This document shows, piece after piece, positions 24,224-33,465 of a stretch of 35,511 nt of DNA. Location of the stretch: NCBI GenBank assembly GCA_046313435.1, contig JBKBYG010000016.1, forward strand, positions 1 to 35,511, written 5' to 3'. Positions within the stretch are counted from its first letter, which is position 1; each line of letters starts with the position of its first letter. The notes below the pieces were generated by a model, which worked only from the letters and a program-made list of their open reading frames with translations, ran no database searches and had not been told where the DNA came from. The position numbers and the translations under genes were made by a program. Origin of the DNA: JBKBYG01 sp046313435. Lineage in GTDB: Bacteria; Pseudomonadota; Alphaproteobacteria; Rickettsiales; Arcanibacteraceae.

Positions 24224-24943
24224 ATGGGTACAAAAACGACTTTTTCCGAAAAAGTATTACAATTTTATGATGAACTTTCACATGCGTCATTTGACTTACC
24301 TGCTAAATTCAAAATTATTAATCCATTTAACGGAAACAACAAAGATTTAGTCAAAAAAATAATGACTCAATTTTATCAAAAATACTATAATGATGTCCAC
24401 CCTCGTCGTCTAATAATCGGAAGTTCACCTTCACGTCGAGCATCAGGTGTAATAGGAATCCCTTTTGAAGATACCAAGCATCTTAGTGAAGCGGGAATTT
24501 TTATTGACAAATTTTATGTAACTAAGTCTTCTTCGGGATTTCTATATGATGTTATGAGGGAATATGGAGGTTGTGAAAAATTTTATACTGACTTCTATAT
24601 GAATTTTGCTTGCCCTCTCAGTATAGTTAAAATTACTTCCAATGGGAATGAATTGAATTTCAATTACTACGAAAACCAAGAATTACAAGCGATTTTGTAT
24701 CCTTTTATTATAAGCACACTAAGAGCTCAAATAGATTTTGGAATTGATACTTCCGTGTGCTACTGTATTGGAAGTGGAGGAAACTACAGTTTTTTATCAA
24801 GCATCAATGAAAAACATCATTTTTTTGATAAAATTATACCGTTGGAACATCCACGCTTTATTATGCAATATCATTCAAAGGACAAAGTTATGTTTATGGA
24901 CAAATATCTTAACGCCTTACACAAATACACAAAAATAATATAA
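24224..24943 (+). CDS. SMUG2-type uracil/xanthine-DNA glycosylase family protein (DUF4918)
   Basis: This 239-residue protein resembles the SMUG2/DUF4918 branch of the uracil-DNA glycosylase superfamily, which I know mainly from Bacteroidota. Recognised parts are INPF (32-35), the motif-1 region IIGSSPSRRASGVIGIPF (64-81), the segment YGGCEKFYTDFYMNF, IDFGIDTSVCYCIGSGGN, and the closing EHPRFIMQYHSKDK (208-221) with H209. In SMUG enzymes motif 1 is normally GxNPG, and its Asn positions the catalytic water; here S68 replaces it (GSSPS). Activity may be altered or lost. ATG follows GAGGT at a good distance. Transfer from Bacteroidota is possible; the neighbours on both sides are vertical genes. 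Confidence 0.72.
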   Translation: MGTKTTFSEKVLQFYDELSHASFDLPAKFKIINPFNGNNKDLVKKIMTQFYQKYYNDVHPRRLIIGSSPSRRASGVIGIPFEDTKHLSEAGIFIDKFYVTKSSSGFLYDVMREYGGCEKFYTDFYMNFACPLSIVKITSNGNELNFNYYENQELQAILYPFIISTLRAQIDFGIDTSVCYCIGSGGNYSFLSSINEKHHFFDKIIPLEHPRFIMQYHSKDKVMFMDKYLNALHKYTKII

Positions 24944-25090
24944 CTAACTTTAGTAAAAATAAAAAGGGAAAACAATATTCTAGTTACAAAAAATAAAGTG
25001 CTGATTCATTTTAATACAAATGATATTACTGTATACAGTTTAAAAAATAATACGTTAAAAGTGGTAAGGGAAGAACGTATTACTTTTTGA
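24944..25090 (+). pseudogene. In-frame open tail after the glycosylase stop; possible gene remnant
   Basis: Directly after the TAA of the glycosylase gene the same frame stays open for 48 codons up to TGA at 25088-25090. The predicted end (KNKVLIHFNTNDITVYS, then a basic/acidic tail KVVREERITF) has protein-like composition, but there is no ATG. It could be the remains of a longer C-terminus, a decayed small gene, or chance in low-stop AT-rich DNA. A terminator-like hairpin overlaps its last third. Confidence 0.2.
25048..25088 (+). terminator. Terminator-like hairpin after the glycosylase gene
   Basis: TAATACGTT (25048-25056) and AACGTATTA (25074-25082) form a perfect 9-bp stem with a 17-nt loop, followed by CTTTTTG. 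The loop is long, but the stem and T-run are in the right order for the plus strand. A 12-bp palindrome ACTGTATACAGT lies just upstream (25028-25039). Confidence 0.5.
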
Positions 25091-25114
25091 GAGAGTTTCG
25101 ATATTGAAACATCA

Positions 25115-25741
25115 TTAGAAAAAATCAGCGAATTTTGCTAATTCCATTTGCAAATGATTTATGCCTGTTTTTTCACGTGAGCTAGTGGCTATAATTTCTG
25201 GATGTAAAGCAGGATGATTCAGCATAGTAGCTTCAATTAATTTAATAGAATTTTCAAGTTCTTCTTTGGATATTTTATCAGTTTTAGTAAGAATGATTTG
25301 ATATATTACTGCTACTTCATCTAAGAGTTTCATCAGCAATTCATCGCTTTCCTTAATCCCCCTTCGTGAGTCAATTAATAGGCAAACTCTTTTCAAGTTG
25401 GGTCTGCCTTTTAAATAATCCATAATAAGTTTTGACCATCCTAAAAGTTCTTTTTTAGAGACTTTTGCATATCCATGCCCGGGTAAATCAACTAGCATTA
25501 TTTTATTTCCTAAAGAAAAAAAATTTATTTGCTTTGTAGCGCCTGGTGTATGAGATACTCTAGCTAAGCTATTTCTATTTGTAAGACTATTAATCAAACT
25601 AGATTTACCAACATTTGAGCGTCCAGCAAATGCAATTTCAGGTAAGTCTAATTTAGGTATGGCTGGGACATTAGCTGCCCCTGCTACAAATTGACATTCT
25701 TGAGCAAATAACCATTTGGCAAATTGTTCTTCTTCCATCAT
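25115..25741 (-). CDS. engB: Ribosome-biogenesis GTPase EngB (YihA/YsxC)
   Basis: EngB is an essential small GTPase of large-subunit assembly. The 208 residues show all GTPase motifs: G1 GRSNVGKSS (about 40-48), G2/TPGATKQ (about 66-72), G3 DLPGHGYA (about 84-91), G4 TKTD (about 153-156) and G5-like TSSREKTG (about 186-193). It begins MMEEE; the first ATG overlaps the yidC stop in the form ATGA, so translation is coupled. It is the last gene of the rpmH-rnpA-yidD-yidC-engB cluster. Confidence 0.96.
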   Translation of the reverse strand: MMEEEQFAKWLFAQECQFVAGAANVPAIPKLDLPEIAFAGRSNVGKSSLINSLTNRNSLARVSHTPGATKQINFFSLGNKIMLVDLPGHGYAKVSKKELLGWSKLIMDYLKGRPNLKRVCLLIDSRRGIKESDELLMKLLDEVAVIYQIILTKTDKISKEELENSIKLIEATMLNHPALHPEIIATSSREKTGINHLQMELAKFADFF

Positions 25742-27432
25742 TTTTTTACTGGTTGGGCATCAAGTGATCTATTTATTATCCATTGTTGAATAATTGATAG
25801 TAAATTATTCCATGCCCAATATATAATTAAACCGGCAGGGAAATTACTAAACATGAAAATAAATATGAGAGGTAAGAATTTCATTACTTGAGCTTGAATA
25901 GGATCTGCTGGCTCTGGATTCATCTTCTGTTGGAAATACATAGTGATTCCCATAAGTATTGGCCAAATTCCTATAGCTAAGAAAGAGGGAGGATCCCAAG
26001 GCAATAATCCAAACATGTTAAATAAACTTGTAGGATCAGGAGCTGATAAATCTTTTATCCATCCAAAAAATGGTGCATGACGCATTTCGATTGTTACAAA
26101 CAATACTTTGTATAATGAGAAAAACACCGGTATTTGTACAATAAGAGGTAAGCATCCTGACAGGGGATTCACATTATGTTTTTTATATAATTCAATCATT
26201 TCTTTATTAATACGAAGCTTGTCATCGCCATAAAGCTCTTTCAATTTAGAAAATTCAGGCTGAAGCTTTTTCATTTTACTCATAGATTTATAAGATCTAT
26301 TAGCAAGTGGGAACATAATTAATTTTATAGAAATAGTAAGTATTAAAATTGCAATTCCAAAATTGCCAAAAACTTTATAAAAATATTGAAGTGCATTGAA
26401 CATAGGTTTCGTAAGAAAATAGAACCATCCAAAGTCTACTGCATGGTCAAATAATTTCAATCCATATTTAGCTTCATATTGATCAAGAAGTTTTAGTTCT
26501 TTTGCTCCTGTAAATACTAAATGAGTAAACTCCAATTCTTGTCCTGGGGCTACTTGATTCATGTTACCAAGAAAATCTGTTTGATACAAATGATGGTTGC
26601 CTTTAACTAAGTGAGTAAAGTTTGTATTAAAATTAATTTTACTAGAAGGAATTAATGCTGTTAGCCAGTATTTATCAGTAATACCTAACCAATCTCCTGA
26701 GCTGTTAATTTCAAAATTTTCTTTATTCTTTTTTTTCAAATCTTCATATGTGCGTTCTACCAGTTTTCCTTTAAATACCCCAATTGGTCCTTCATGAAGG
26801 ATAGTGTAACTTTTATGTGTATCTGTAAGAAGTTTGTTTATTAAGCCAAAAGGAGCAAGATTTATAGGGTGATTTGAATTATTTTTAACTGTTTGTTTGA
26901 TTGAAAACATATAATTGTTATCTAACGAAACTGTAGTTTTGAAATTCAAATTCTGACTATTAGTCCAATGAAAATCAATTGAATCGTTAGGTTTTAAAAT
27001 TTCTTTATCAGCTTGCCAAACAGTATGGGAGTTAGGTAATTCAATATTGTTACCAACCCAACCTGTTTCAATAAAATAGCTATTCTTAGTATTTGAAGGC
27101 GAAAGAAGGACTACATTCCCATCTTCTGCAGTAGGTGAATTTTTATAATTAGTAAGGGATAAATCATCAAATCTCATTCCTTCTAAATTTATAGATCCTG
27201 TAAGCTTATCTGATATAATTTTAACTCTTTTTGTTTCTTTAATTACAGTTTTAGGATCTAACAAAGAAGCATATGAATCAAGGCTTGCTTTAGAATTAGC
27301 AGAATTTTCCTTGTGTAGCTTAGCTTTGGCTACGGATTGTTCAATTTTAGGATTTTCATAAAAATATTGCCAACCTACTAATATTAAGGTTGATAATAAA
27401 ACTGTAATAATAAGATTTTTAAAATCTGACAT
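25738..27432 (-). CDS. yidC: Membrane protein insertase YidC
   Basis: YidC inserts and folds inner-membrane proteins with or without Sec. The 564 residues have the Gram-negative layout: an N-terminal transmembrane helix (about 7-24), a large periplasmic beta domain (about 50-330), then the conserved insertase core with five helices (about 345-555). Core landmarks are FGNFGIAILILTI, MSKMKKLQPEFSKLKELYGDD, NPLSGCLPLIVQIPVFFSLY and FSNFPAGLIIYWAWNN. The hydrophilic-groove Arg is probably the R of FPLANRSYKSM. It lies 22 bp after yidD and overlaps engB by 4 bp. Confidence 0.97.
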   Translation of the reverse strand: MSDFKNLIITVLLSTLILVGWQYFYENPKIEQSVAKAKLHKENSANSKASLDSYASLLDPKTVIKETKRVKIISDKLTGSINLEGMRFDDLSLTNYKNSPTAEDGNVVLLSPSNTKNSYFIETGWVGNNIELPNSHTVWQADKEILKPNDSIDFHWTNSQNLNFKTTVSLDNNYMFSIKQTVKNNSNHPINLAPFGLINKLLTDTHKSYTILHEGPIGVFKGKLVERTYEDLKKKNKENFEINSSGDWLGITDKYWLTALIPSSKINFNTNFTHLVKGNHHLYQTDFLGNMNQVAPGQELEFTHLVFTGAKELKLLDQYEAKYGLKLFDHAVDFGWFYFLTKPMFNALQYFYKVFGNFGIAILILTISIKLIMFPLANRSYKSMSKMKKLQPEFSKLKELYGDDKLRINKEMIELYKKHNVNPLSGCLPLIVQIPVFFSLYKVLFVTIEMRHAPFFGWIKDLSAPDPTSLFNMFGLLPWDPPSFLAIGIWPILMGITMYFQQKMNPEPADPIQAQVMKFLPLIFIFMFSNFPAGLIIYWAWNNLLSIIQQWIINRSLDAQPVKK

Positions 27433-27454
27433 AATTATAACACATTAAATATAT

Positions 27455-27715
27455 TTAAAATTTTTGTTTATTTGTTTGGTTGTGATTTACTGGATCATAC
27501 CCGTATTGACCAAAAGGATGACAGCGTATTATTCTTTTAAAAGTAAGCCAACTTCCTATGATTACTCCATGTTTACTATAAGCCTCAATTGAATAATTTG
27601 AACATGTTGGTAAAAAACGACATCTACGAGGAAGTATAGGGGAGATAATATATTGATAACATTTTAGTATGATATGAAAAGGTAATATTAACAATTTATT
27701 GAAAGTTTTTTTCAT
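27455..27715 (-). CDS. yidD: Membrane protein insertion efficiency factor YidD
   Basis: YidD assists YidC-dependent insertion at the inner membrane. The family signature is plain: an N-terminal amphipathic helix, then YQYIISPILPRRCRFLPTC (in the first half), SNYSIEAYSKHG and the ending RCHPFGQYGYDPV. I choose the ATG at 27715 (86 residues, MKKTFNKLL) because it has AAGG five bases upstream and gives the usual family N-terminus. An in-frame ATG at 27748 would add 11 residues but lacks a ribosome site. It lies between rnpA and yidC as in most bacteria. Confidence 0.93.
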   Translation of the reverse strand: MKKTFNKLLILPFHIILKCYQYIISPILPRRCRFLPTCSNYSIEAYSKHGVIIGSWLTFKRIIRCHPFGQYGYDPVNHNQTNKQKF

Positions 27716-27794
27716 TATATCCTTAATTTTTACAAACACAAATTGCATTAATTAATGATTTTGTTTATTTATAGCTTAAAAATTTATTTTATTC

Positions 27795-28157
27795 TTATAA
27801 AGGCTTACGTAAATTTGCTTTTAATAAAGCATAATTAAGTTCTTTTATAATTTCTATAAAATCGCTTTTAAGGACATTTTTTCTGGCAATTATTACAAAA
27901 TCGTAAAATGGAGCAGAGTGTATTGTGATGCTTAAATTTACAGCTGCTTTAAGCCTTCTTTTTGCTCTATTCCTTTCTACAGCATTTCCTATTTTCTTGC
28001 TTGCCACAAAACCTAGTCTTACATAAGAATTATTAGTTTCATGTAAGCAATCATTGCTTGCCTTATAAAGAAGAATTAAATTATTGAGAACAACTTTTTG
28101 TCCATTCCTGGATAAATCAACGAACTCTCTTCTTTTTTTTAATTTCCTAATTTCCAA
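27795..28157 (-). CDS. rnpA: Ribonuclease P protein component
   Basis: RnpA binds the RNase P RNA (encoded at 3549-3908 here) and the tRNA leader. The 120-residue basic protein has the signature RNRAKRRLKAA (about 60-70) preceded by FVASKKIGNAVE, and an N-terminal KKRREFVDLSRNGQK. The C-terminus contains the usual YDFVIIARKNV. It starts 18 bp downstream of the rpmH stop codon, the near-universal arrangement. Confidence 0.95.
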   Translation of the reverse strand: MEIRKLKKRREFVDLSRNGQKVVLNNLILLYKASNDCLHETNNSYVRLGFVASKKIGNAVERNRAKRRLKAAVNLSITIHSAPFYDFVIIARKNVLKSDFIEIIKELNYALLKANLRKPL

Positions 28158-28175
28158 GGCTAGGTTTTGTATAAT

Positions 28176-28310
28176 CTAAGCGCAAAGTCTTTTACGGCCT
28201 TGAGCACGACGTCTGCTTAAAACTTTTCGACCACCTACAGTGCTCATTCTGCTGCGGAAGCCGTGTCTGCGCTTTCTTACCAGCTTACTTGGTTGGTATG
28301 TGCGTTTCAC
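28176..28310 (-). CDS. rpmH: 50S ribosomal protein L34
   Basis: L34 is a 44-residue, very basic large-subunit protein. The translation begins KRTYQPSKLVRKRRHGFRSR and continues with MSTVGGRKVLSRRRAQGRKR, matching the family end to end. The start is GTG at 28310, with AGGAG seven bases before it; no ATG is available in the right place. It heads the operon with rnpA, yidD, yidC and engB and has a good promoter 45-73 bp upstream. It is easily missed by size filters. Confidence 0.97.
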   Translation of the reverse strand: MKRTYQPSKLVRKRRHGFRSRMSTVGGRKVLSRRRAQGRKRLCA

Positions 28311-28354
28311 TATCTACTCCTGTATAATTATATTTTACTAAATAAGGGTAATTC

Positions 28355-28383
28355 TATATACTAGCAACACTAAAATAAGTCAA
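28355..28383 (-). promoter_or_regulatory. Promoter of the rpmH-rnpA-yidD-yidC-engB operon
   Basis: On the minus strand TTGACT (28383-28378, 5 of 6 matches) and TATATA (28360-28355, 4-5 matches) are 17 bp apart. Transcription would start near 28348, about 38 nt before the GTG of rpmH. This is among the best sigma70-like promoters in the window. Confidence 0.65.
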
Positions 28384-28442
28384 GTAACTTGAAGAAATAA
28401 AATAAATTTTTAATTAATGCTGTGAAATAGGGGATTTAATAA

Positions 28443-29327
28443 GTGTTAGGCAAAGACATTGGGATTGTAAATATAGTAGAATCAATATTTAAAACTTTTG
28501 CTAATATCTGGAATTATACAATTTATACTACTACAGATAAACAGCCTATTACGTTAGCCAATATGATAGTTGGGGTAATATTGTTTATATTAGGTTTGAG
28601 ATTAGCCAGATATTTAAGTGTCATTCTTAGAGTGAAAATTTTAAATATACTTAAACTTGAGCCTACCGTAAAAAATTCTTTAGAAAAACTTTCGCACTAT
28701 CTTTTTATTGTGCTTATTACCTTAATAGTATTGGATATATCGCATGTTCCTTTAACTGTATTTACATTAATTGGAGGGGCTCTAGCAATCAGTATAGGTT
28801 TGGGAAGTCAGAATATACTAAATAATTTTATTAGTGGCCTTATAATAATGGTTGAGCAACCTATAAGAGTAGGAGACCTTGTAGAAATCAACAATAACAT
28901 AGGGGAAATTATAACCATCGGCGCACGCTGCGTGCATATTAGAACATCAAGTAATATCGATATACTTGTTCCAAATAGTTTAATGTTACAAAATACTGTA
29001 ATTAACTGGACATTGAGTGACAACACTATTAGAGTAAATTCTTTTATACTAATTAATGCCAATATAGATAGTGTTTTTGTACAAAATTTAATGCTCGAGG
29101 CAATCAAAACAGTAGATCATGTATTAAAGGATCCGTTGCCGCAAGTTTATTTTATTGCATTTGATTCAGGAGCGCTTAAATTTGAATTACAATTTTGGGT
29201 TTATTTGAAAAATAGTTCCGAAAGAAAAGTGATTGCAAGCCATGTAAATCATTCAATAAGAGAAATGCTAGCAAAAAATAATATTCAACTTGCAGGATAT
29301 TATATAGATAATATTATAAGATCATAA
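28443..29327 (+). CDS. MscS-family mechanosensitive ion channel
   Basis: This 294-residue channel protein should release solutes on hypo-osmotic shock. About three to four N-terminal hydrophobic helices (about 30-55, 80-100, 103-140) lead into the pore helix and the beta domain. The family signature is GGALAISIGLGSQNILNNF (about 112-130) followed by EQPIRVGDLVEINN (about 137-150); PNSLMLQNTVINWT (about 176-189) is the conserved beta-domain segment. The soluble C-terminal domain is of normal length. The start is GTG, with GGGGA upstream. It is divergent from rpmH and stands alone; a 397-bp gap separates it from gyrA. Confidence 0.93.
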   Translation: MLGKDIGIVNIVESIFKTFANIWNYTIYTTTDKQPITLANMIVGVILFILGLRLARYLSVILRVKILNILKLEPTVKNSLEKLSHYLFIVLITLIVLDISHVPLTVFTLIGGALAISIGLGSQNILNNFISGLIIMVEQPIRVGDLVEINNNIGEIITIGARCVHIRTSSNIDILVPNSLMLQNTVINWTLSDNTIRVNSFILINANIDSVFVQNLMLEAIKTVDHVLKDPLPQVYFIAFDSGALKFELQFWVYLKNSSERKVIASHVNHSIREMLAKNNIQLAGYYIDNIIRS

Positions 29328-29724
29328 ATAATTAATTGAATATCTGTATTGAATGTTATATATTTTTTTAATAAGTTAAAATGCAAAAAATAAATAGTAT
29401 CAAAATGTTATATATTGAGGCATATTCCGTAGTAAAAAATTTATAAGTTTAAGTTGAAATAAATTAAAGGTAAAAGCTATTACTAATCAAATTTAGAATG
29501 TAATTAAACTATTTAAAGATTTTTTATGTATTAAAAGAAATTTGATAAGAGTTACATTAGGAATAAAACAGGAAATTGTTGAAGTTTAATAGCGTGTATT
29601 AAACTCATTAATTTCTCAGTTATTAGAATTCAAAGTGTTTTAAAAGTTATAATTAAATATGTACTAAAAGAATAAATATTTTGTCCTATTATAATATAAT
29701 CATTACTAATTAAAAGAGAATAAA
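29328..29724. other. Intergenic region upstream of gyrA (397 bp)
   Basis: No gene is seen. It contains a 13-bp direct repeat, AATGTTATATATT, at 29352-29364 and 29404-29416 (52 bp apart), and near gyrA two overlapping TATAAT -10-like hexamers (29690-29695 and 29695-29700). No good -35 is paired with them. As gyrA is usually controlled by supercoiling, the AT-rich -10 region may matter, but this is inference. Confidence 0.5.
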
Positions 29725-32505
29725 TTGTTGCCACAAAATCAATCTGATAATCCACTTACTGAAATTATACCAATCGCAATTGAAGATGAAATGAAAAAAA
29801 GCTACTTAGATTATGCTATGAGCGTAATTGTAAGTAGGGCTCTTCCTGATGTTCGAGATGGACTTAAACCCGTGCATCGTCGGATACTTTATGCAATGTA
29901 TATCTCTGGCTGTGACTATAATAAGCCTTTTCGTAAGTCTGCGCGTATAGTAGGGGATGTAATGGGTAAATATCACCCGCATGGTGATTCTGCAATTTAT
30001 GATGCGCTCGTGCGTATGGCTCAGGTTTTTTCACTAAGAATTACTCTTGTTGATGGGCAAGGAAATTTTGGATCTATGGATGGAGATTCACCTGCGGCAA
30101 TGCGTTATACTGAATCTCGTTTAGCTAAAATTGCACATAGCTTACTTGAAGATATAGATCGAAATACAGTTGATTTCCACGAAAATTATGATGGATCAGA
30201 AATAGAACCCGATGTGCTGCCGTCGAGATTTCCTAATATACTTATAAATGGTGCAGGCGGTATTGCCGTTGGTATGGCAACTAATATACCTCCTCATAAT
30301 TTAGGAGAAGTGATAGAAGCGTGCTGCATGTATATAGATAATAATGATGTTAGTTTTGAAGAGTTGGCAACAATTGTCCAAGGACCAGATTTTCCTACAG
30401 GTGGAATTATACTTGGAAAAACAGGTATATTATCGGCTATTAAAACTGGTAGAGGTTCAATAATAATTAGAGGCAAAGCTGAAATCGAGCAACTGAGAGA
30501 GAATAGGCAAGCGATAATTATTACTGAAATACCATACCAGGTTAATAAAGCACGCATGGTTGAGAAGATAGCAGAGTTAGTACGTGAGAAGCGTATCGAA
30601 GGTATTTCAGATTTGAGAGATGAGTCGGATAAATCAGGTATTAGAGTGGTTGTTGAACTTAAGCGTGATGCAGTTGCTGATGTTGTTCTTAATCAGTTGT
30701 ATATTTACACTCCTCTTCAAGTGTCATTTGGAATAAACACGCTTGCACTGGATAATGGACGTCCGAAAGTAATGAATCTAAGAGATGTTATTAGTGCATT
30801 TATTAGCTTCAGAGAAATGGTTATTACTCGGAGAACAATATTTCTTTTAAATAAGGCTAAAGATAGGGCTCATATATTAGTAGGATTATTAATTGCTACT
30901 TCAAATATTGATGAAATAATTATTTTAATTAAAACTTCTCCTGATCCAACAATAGCTAAAGAAAGATTGATGGAAAGAAAATGGCCTTCAAAAGAAGTGA
31001 AAGATTTTATACATTTAATAGAAGGGACTGAGTTTGAAACAGATTCAGATGAGTATTATCTGACTGAAATCCAAGCAAAAGCTATTCTTGATATGAGATT
31101 ACATAGGCTTACTGGTTTGGAACACTCGAAACTTACAGAAGAATTAAGTAATCTAGCAATCGAGATTAAAGAATATTTAGAAATATTATCTTCAAGATCT
31201 AAGCTTATGCAGTTACTTAAAGATGAGTTAATTGCAATTAAGGACGAATTTTCTACTCCACGTCGTACTCAAATTGAAATTAATGAATGGGAGCATGACA
31301 TTGAAGATTTAATTCAAAAAGAAGATATGGTGGTTACTGTAACTTCTGGAGGATATATCAAAAGGTCTGCGCTATCTACGTATAAATCTCAAAAAAGAGG
31401 TGGCAAAGGTAGATCTGGTATAAAAATGCGAGAAGAAGATATTACTACTGAAGTGTTTGTAGCAAATACTCACGCGCCAGTGTTGTTCTTCTCAAATATA
31501 GGTAAAGTATATAAATTAAAAGTTTATAAATTGCCTATAGGCACAATGCAATCCAAAGGAAAAGCATTAGTAAATATTTTTCCTTTAGCTGAAGGTGAAT
31601 TCATTAATAATGTTATGCCACTCCCTGAAGATGAAAATTTATGGGTAGGTCTAAATATAATGTTTGCAACTGCAAAAGGTGGTATTAGACGAAATGATTT
31701 GTCAGACTTCCATAGCATACAATCAAATGGAAAAATAGCTATTAGGCTTGATAATGATGATAAGCTTATAGGGGTAAAAGTTTGTAAAGAAACGGATCAT
31801 GTTCTTCTTGCAAGTAGAGATGGTAAATGCGTAAGATTCCCAGTAACTGCTATTAGAGTATTTAAGAGCCGTACTTCCGATGGGGTTAGAGGAATGAATT
31901 TGTCAGAAAATGATAAAGTAATTTCAATGACTATTCTCCATGGGACAGAAATAGATAGTCTTACAAAAGAAAATTACTTAAAAATTTCAATTGAAGTACG
32001 CAGATCTGTAGCTAAATGTGAAACTTTAGAAGAAGCTTTAGAATTGATGAATTTGATTGAAACCGAGATTGAGAAAGAGCAAATTTATAAGCTTGCTAGG
32101 GAAGAAGAATTTATTTTAACTGTTACAGAAAATGGATTTGGTAAAAGAAGTTCTGCTTATGATTACCGTGTAACCAATCGTGGTGGGAAAGGTATCATAA
32201 ATATTATAACTTCAGAACGTAACGGGCATGTAATTGGAAGTTTCCCAGTTAACGATACTGATGATATAATGCTTATGAGCGATAAGGGAACAATTATACG
32301 TTGTCCGGTAAAAGATATAAGAGCTGCAGGACGTAATACTCAAGGGGTAATGTTATTTAGAACGGCTAAGGATGAGGTAGTTGTGTCTATTGCAAGAATT
32401 GACGAACCTGAGGGCGAAGAAATGTCTGAAGATTCAGATATCGAAGATAATGGGATCGCTGAAGATAATGGAACTATAGATGATAATATCTCTGACTCAG
32501 AATAG
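29725..32505 (+). CDS. gyrA: DNA gyrase subunit A
   Basis: GyrA cuts and rejoins DNA and wraps it for negative supercoiling. The 926 residues carry the breakage domain with catalytic Y128 (AAMRYTESR) and the quinolone-determining region GKYHPHGDSAIYDALVRMAQ (81-100). S89 and D93 correspond to E. coli S83 and D87 and are the unmutated residues, so no intrinsic quinolone-resistance change is seen. The GyrA box appears as QKRGGKG in the C-terminal beta-pinwheel, which identifies GyrA rather than ParC. The last 35 residues are a strongly acidic tail. The start is TTG with only a weak AAGAGA upstream. The next gene follows after 3 bp. Confidence 0.98.
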   Translation: MLPQNQSDNPLTEIIPIAIEDEMKKSYLDYAMSVIVSRALPDVRDGLKPVHRRILYAMYISGCDYNKPFRKSARIVGDVMGKYHPHGDSAIYDALVRMAQVFSLRITLVDGQGNFGSMDGDSPAAMRYTESRLAKIAHSLLEDIDRNTVDFHENYDGSEIEPDVLPSRFPNILINGAGGIAVGMATNIPPHNLGEVIEACCMYIDNNDVSFEELATIVQGPDFPTGGIILGKTGILSAIKTGRGSIIIRGKAEIEQLRENRQAIIITEIPYQVNKARMVEKIAELVREKRIEGISDLRDESDKSGIRVVVELKRDAVADVVLNQLYIYTPLQVSFGINTLALDNGRPKVMNLRDVISAFISFREMVITRRTIFLLNKAKDRAHILVGLLIATSNIDEIIILIKTSPDPTIAKERLMERKWPSKEVKDFIHLIEGTEFETDSDEYYLTEIQAKAILDMRLHRLTGLEHSKLTEELSNLAIEIKEYLEILSSRSKLMQLLKDELIAIKDEFSTPRRTQIEINEWEHDIEDLIQKEDMVVTVTSGGYIKRSALSTYKSQKRGGKGRSGIKMREEDITTEVFVANTHAPVLFFSNIGKVYKLKVYKLPIGTMQSKGKALVNIFPLAEGEFINNVMPLPEDENLWVGLNIMFATAKGGIRRNDLSDFHSIQSNGKIAIRLDNDDKLIGVKVCKETDHVLLASRDGKCVRFPVTAIRVFKSRTSDGVRGMNLSENDKVISMTILHGTEIDSLTKENYLKISIEVRRSVAKCETLEEALELMNLIETEIEKEQIYKLAREEEFILTVTENGFGKRSSAYDYRVTNRGGKGIINIITSERNGHVIGSFPVNDTDDIMLMSDKGTIIRCPVKDIRAAGRNTQGVMLFRTAKDEVVVSIARIDEPEGEEMSEDSDIEDNGIAEDNGTIDDNISDSE

Positions 32506-32508
32506 GTA

Positions 32509-33465
32509 ATGACTATTGAAATTGATCATAAAGTAAATAGAAATATAGCAAAGTTTTTACATAATCTTAATTCTAAAAAAAAAGCTAATGTTGCAACGTT
32601 GCCAGTAAAAATCTTGCGTGAAAACTACGAAAGATTTGCTTTAACTAATGGGGGCCCTTTAATTTCACTAGCAAAAATTGAAGATTTAGACATTGATTTT
32701 GATGATTACACTTTGCCTGTGAGAATTTATACACCGGAAATTAATGTTAAACTACCTGTAATTATCTATTTTCACGGAGGTTCTTGGCATTTTGGAAGCC
32801 TAACGAGTCATGATGTAATATGTAGACATTTAGCTAAAGAATCTAACTCAATTATCATAGCTGTTGATTGGAGGCTTGCTCCAGAATATCATTTTCCTGC
32901 ACCAATTGAAGATTGTATAAATATTTATAATTGGGTGCAAAAAAATATAGATCAAATATCAGGCGATAAAGATAAAATAATTTTTGGAGGAGACAGCGCA
33001 GGAGCCAATATTATTGTAGCAAGTATGATAAGGCTTCAAAATCAAAAAGTAAAAATGCCGTATGCACATATTTTATTTTACCCAGCGTTAAATCTTAATT
33101 TTGACAGTGAAAGTTTTATAAAATATGCTCATGGATATTTCATTGATATTGATTCTAATAAAATTTTTGTTAATCATTATGCGCCTAAAGCTAATTTAAA
33201 CCACCCAGAATTATCACCGCTTAAAGTTGAAAATTTCAATCATTTTCCTAAAGCACTTATTATAGCTGCTGAATTCGATCCTCTTGTGGATGATGGGATA
33301 GAATATAGGGATAAACTTAATGCTGCAAATATAAATGTTGAATATAAAATGTATCCTGGCATGATTCATGATTTTCTACATTTTATTAGCTTAGCTTCTG
33401 AAATAACACCTATAATAAAAGAAATAGGAAGCAAGATAAAAAAATTATACATTGAAATAAATTAA
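32509..33465 (+). CDS. Alpha/beta hydrolase, HSL (hormone-sensitive lipase) family
   Basis: This 318-residue esterase/lipase of family IV has oxyanion-hole motif HGG at 89-91 (YFHGGSWHFG), nucleophile S163 in GDSAG, D257 in AEFDPLVDDG and H287 in GMIHDF, so the triad is complete. There is no signal peptide, so it is cytoplasmic. The substrate is unknown; family members hydrolyse short-chain esters. It starts 3 bp after gyrA and is probably co-transcribed with it, an unusual partner that suggests read-through rather than shared function. Confidence 0.9.
   Translation: MTIEIDHKVNRNIAKFLHNLNSKKKANVATLPVKILRENYERFALTNGGPLISLAKIEDLDIDFDDYTLPVRIYTPEINVKLPVIIYFHGGSWHFGSLTSHDVICRHLAKESNSIIIAVDWRLAPEYHFPAPIEDCINIYNWVQKNIDQISGDKDKIIFGGDSAGANIIVASMIRLQNQKVKMPYAHILFYPALNLNFDSESFIKYAHGYFIDIDSNKIFVNHYAPKANLNHPELSPLKVENFNHFPKALIIAAEFDPLVDDGIEYRDKLNAANINVEYKMYPGMIHDFLHFISLASEITPIIKEIGSKIKKLYIEIN

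Noticed and set aside
28311..28442. Replication origin beside rpmH
   Set aside because: No DnaA boxes (TTATCCACA-like), no dnaA or dnaN gene, and alphaproteobacterial origins are usually elsewhere.
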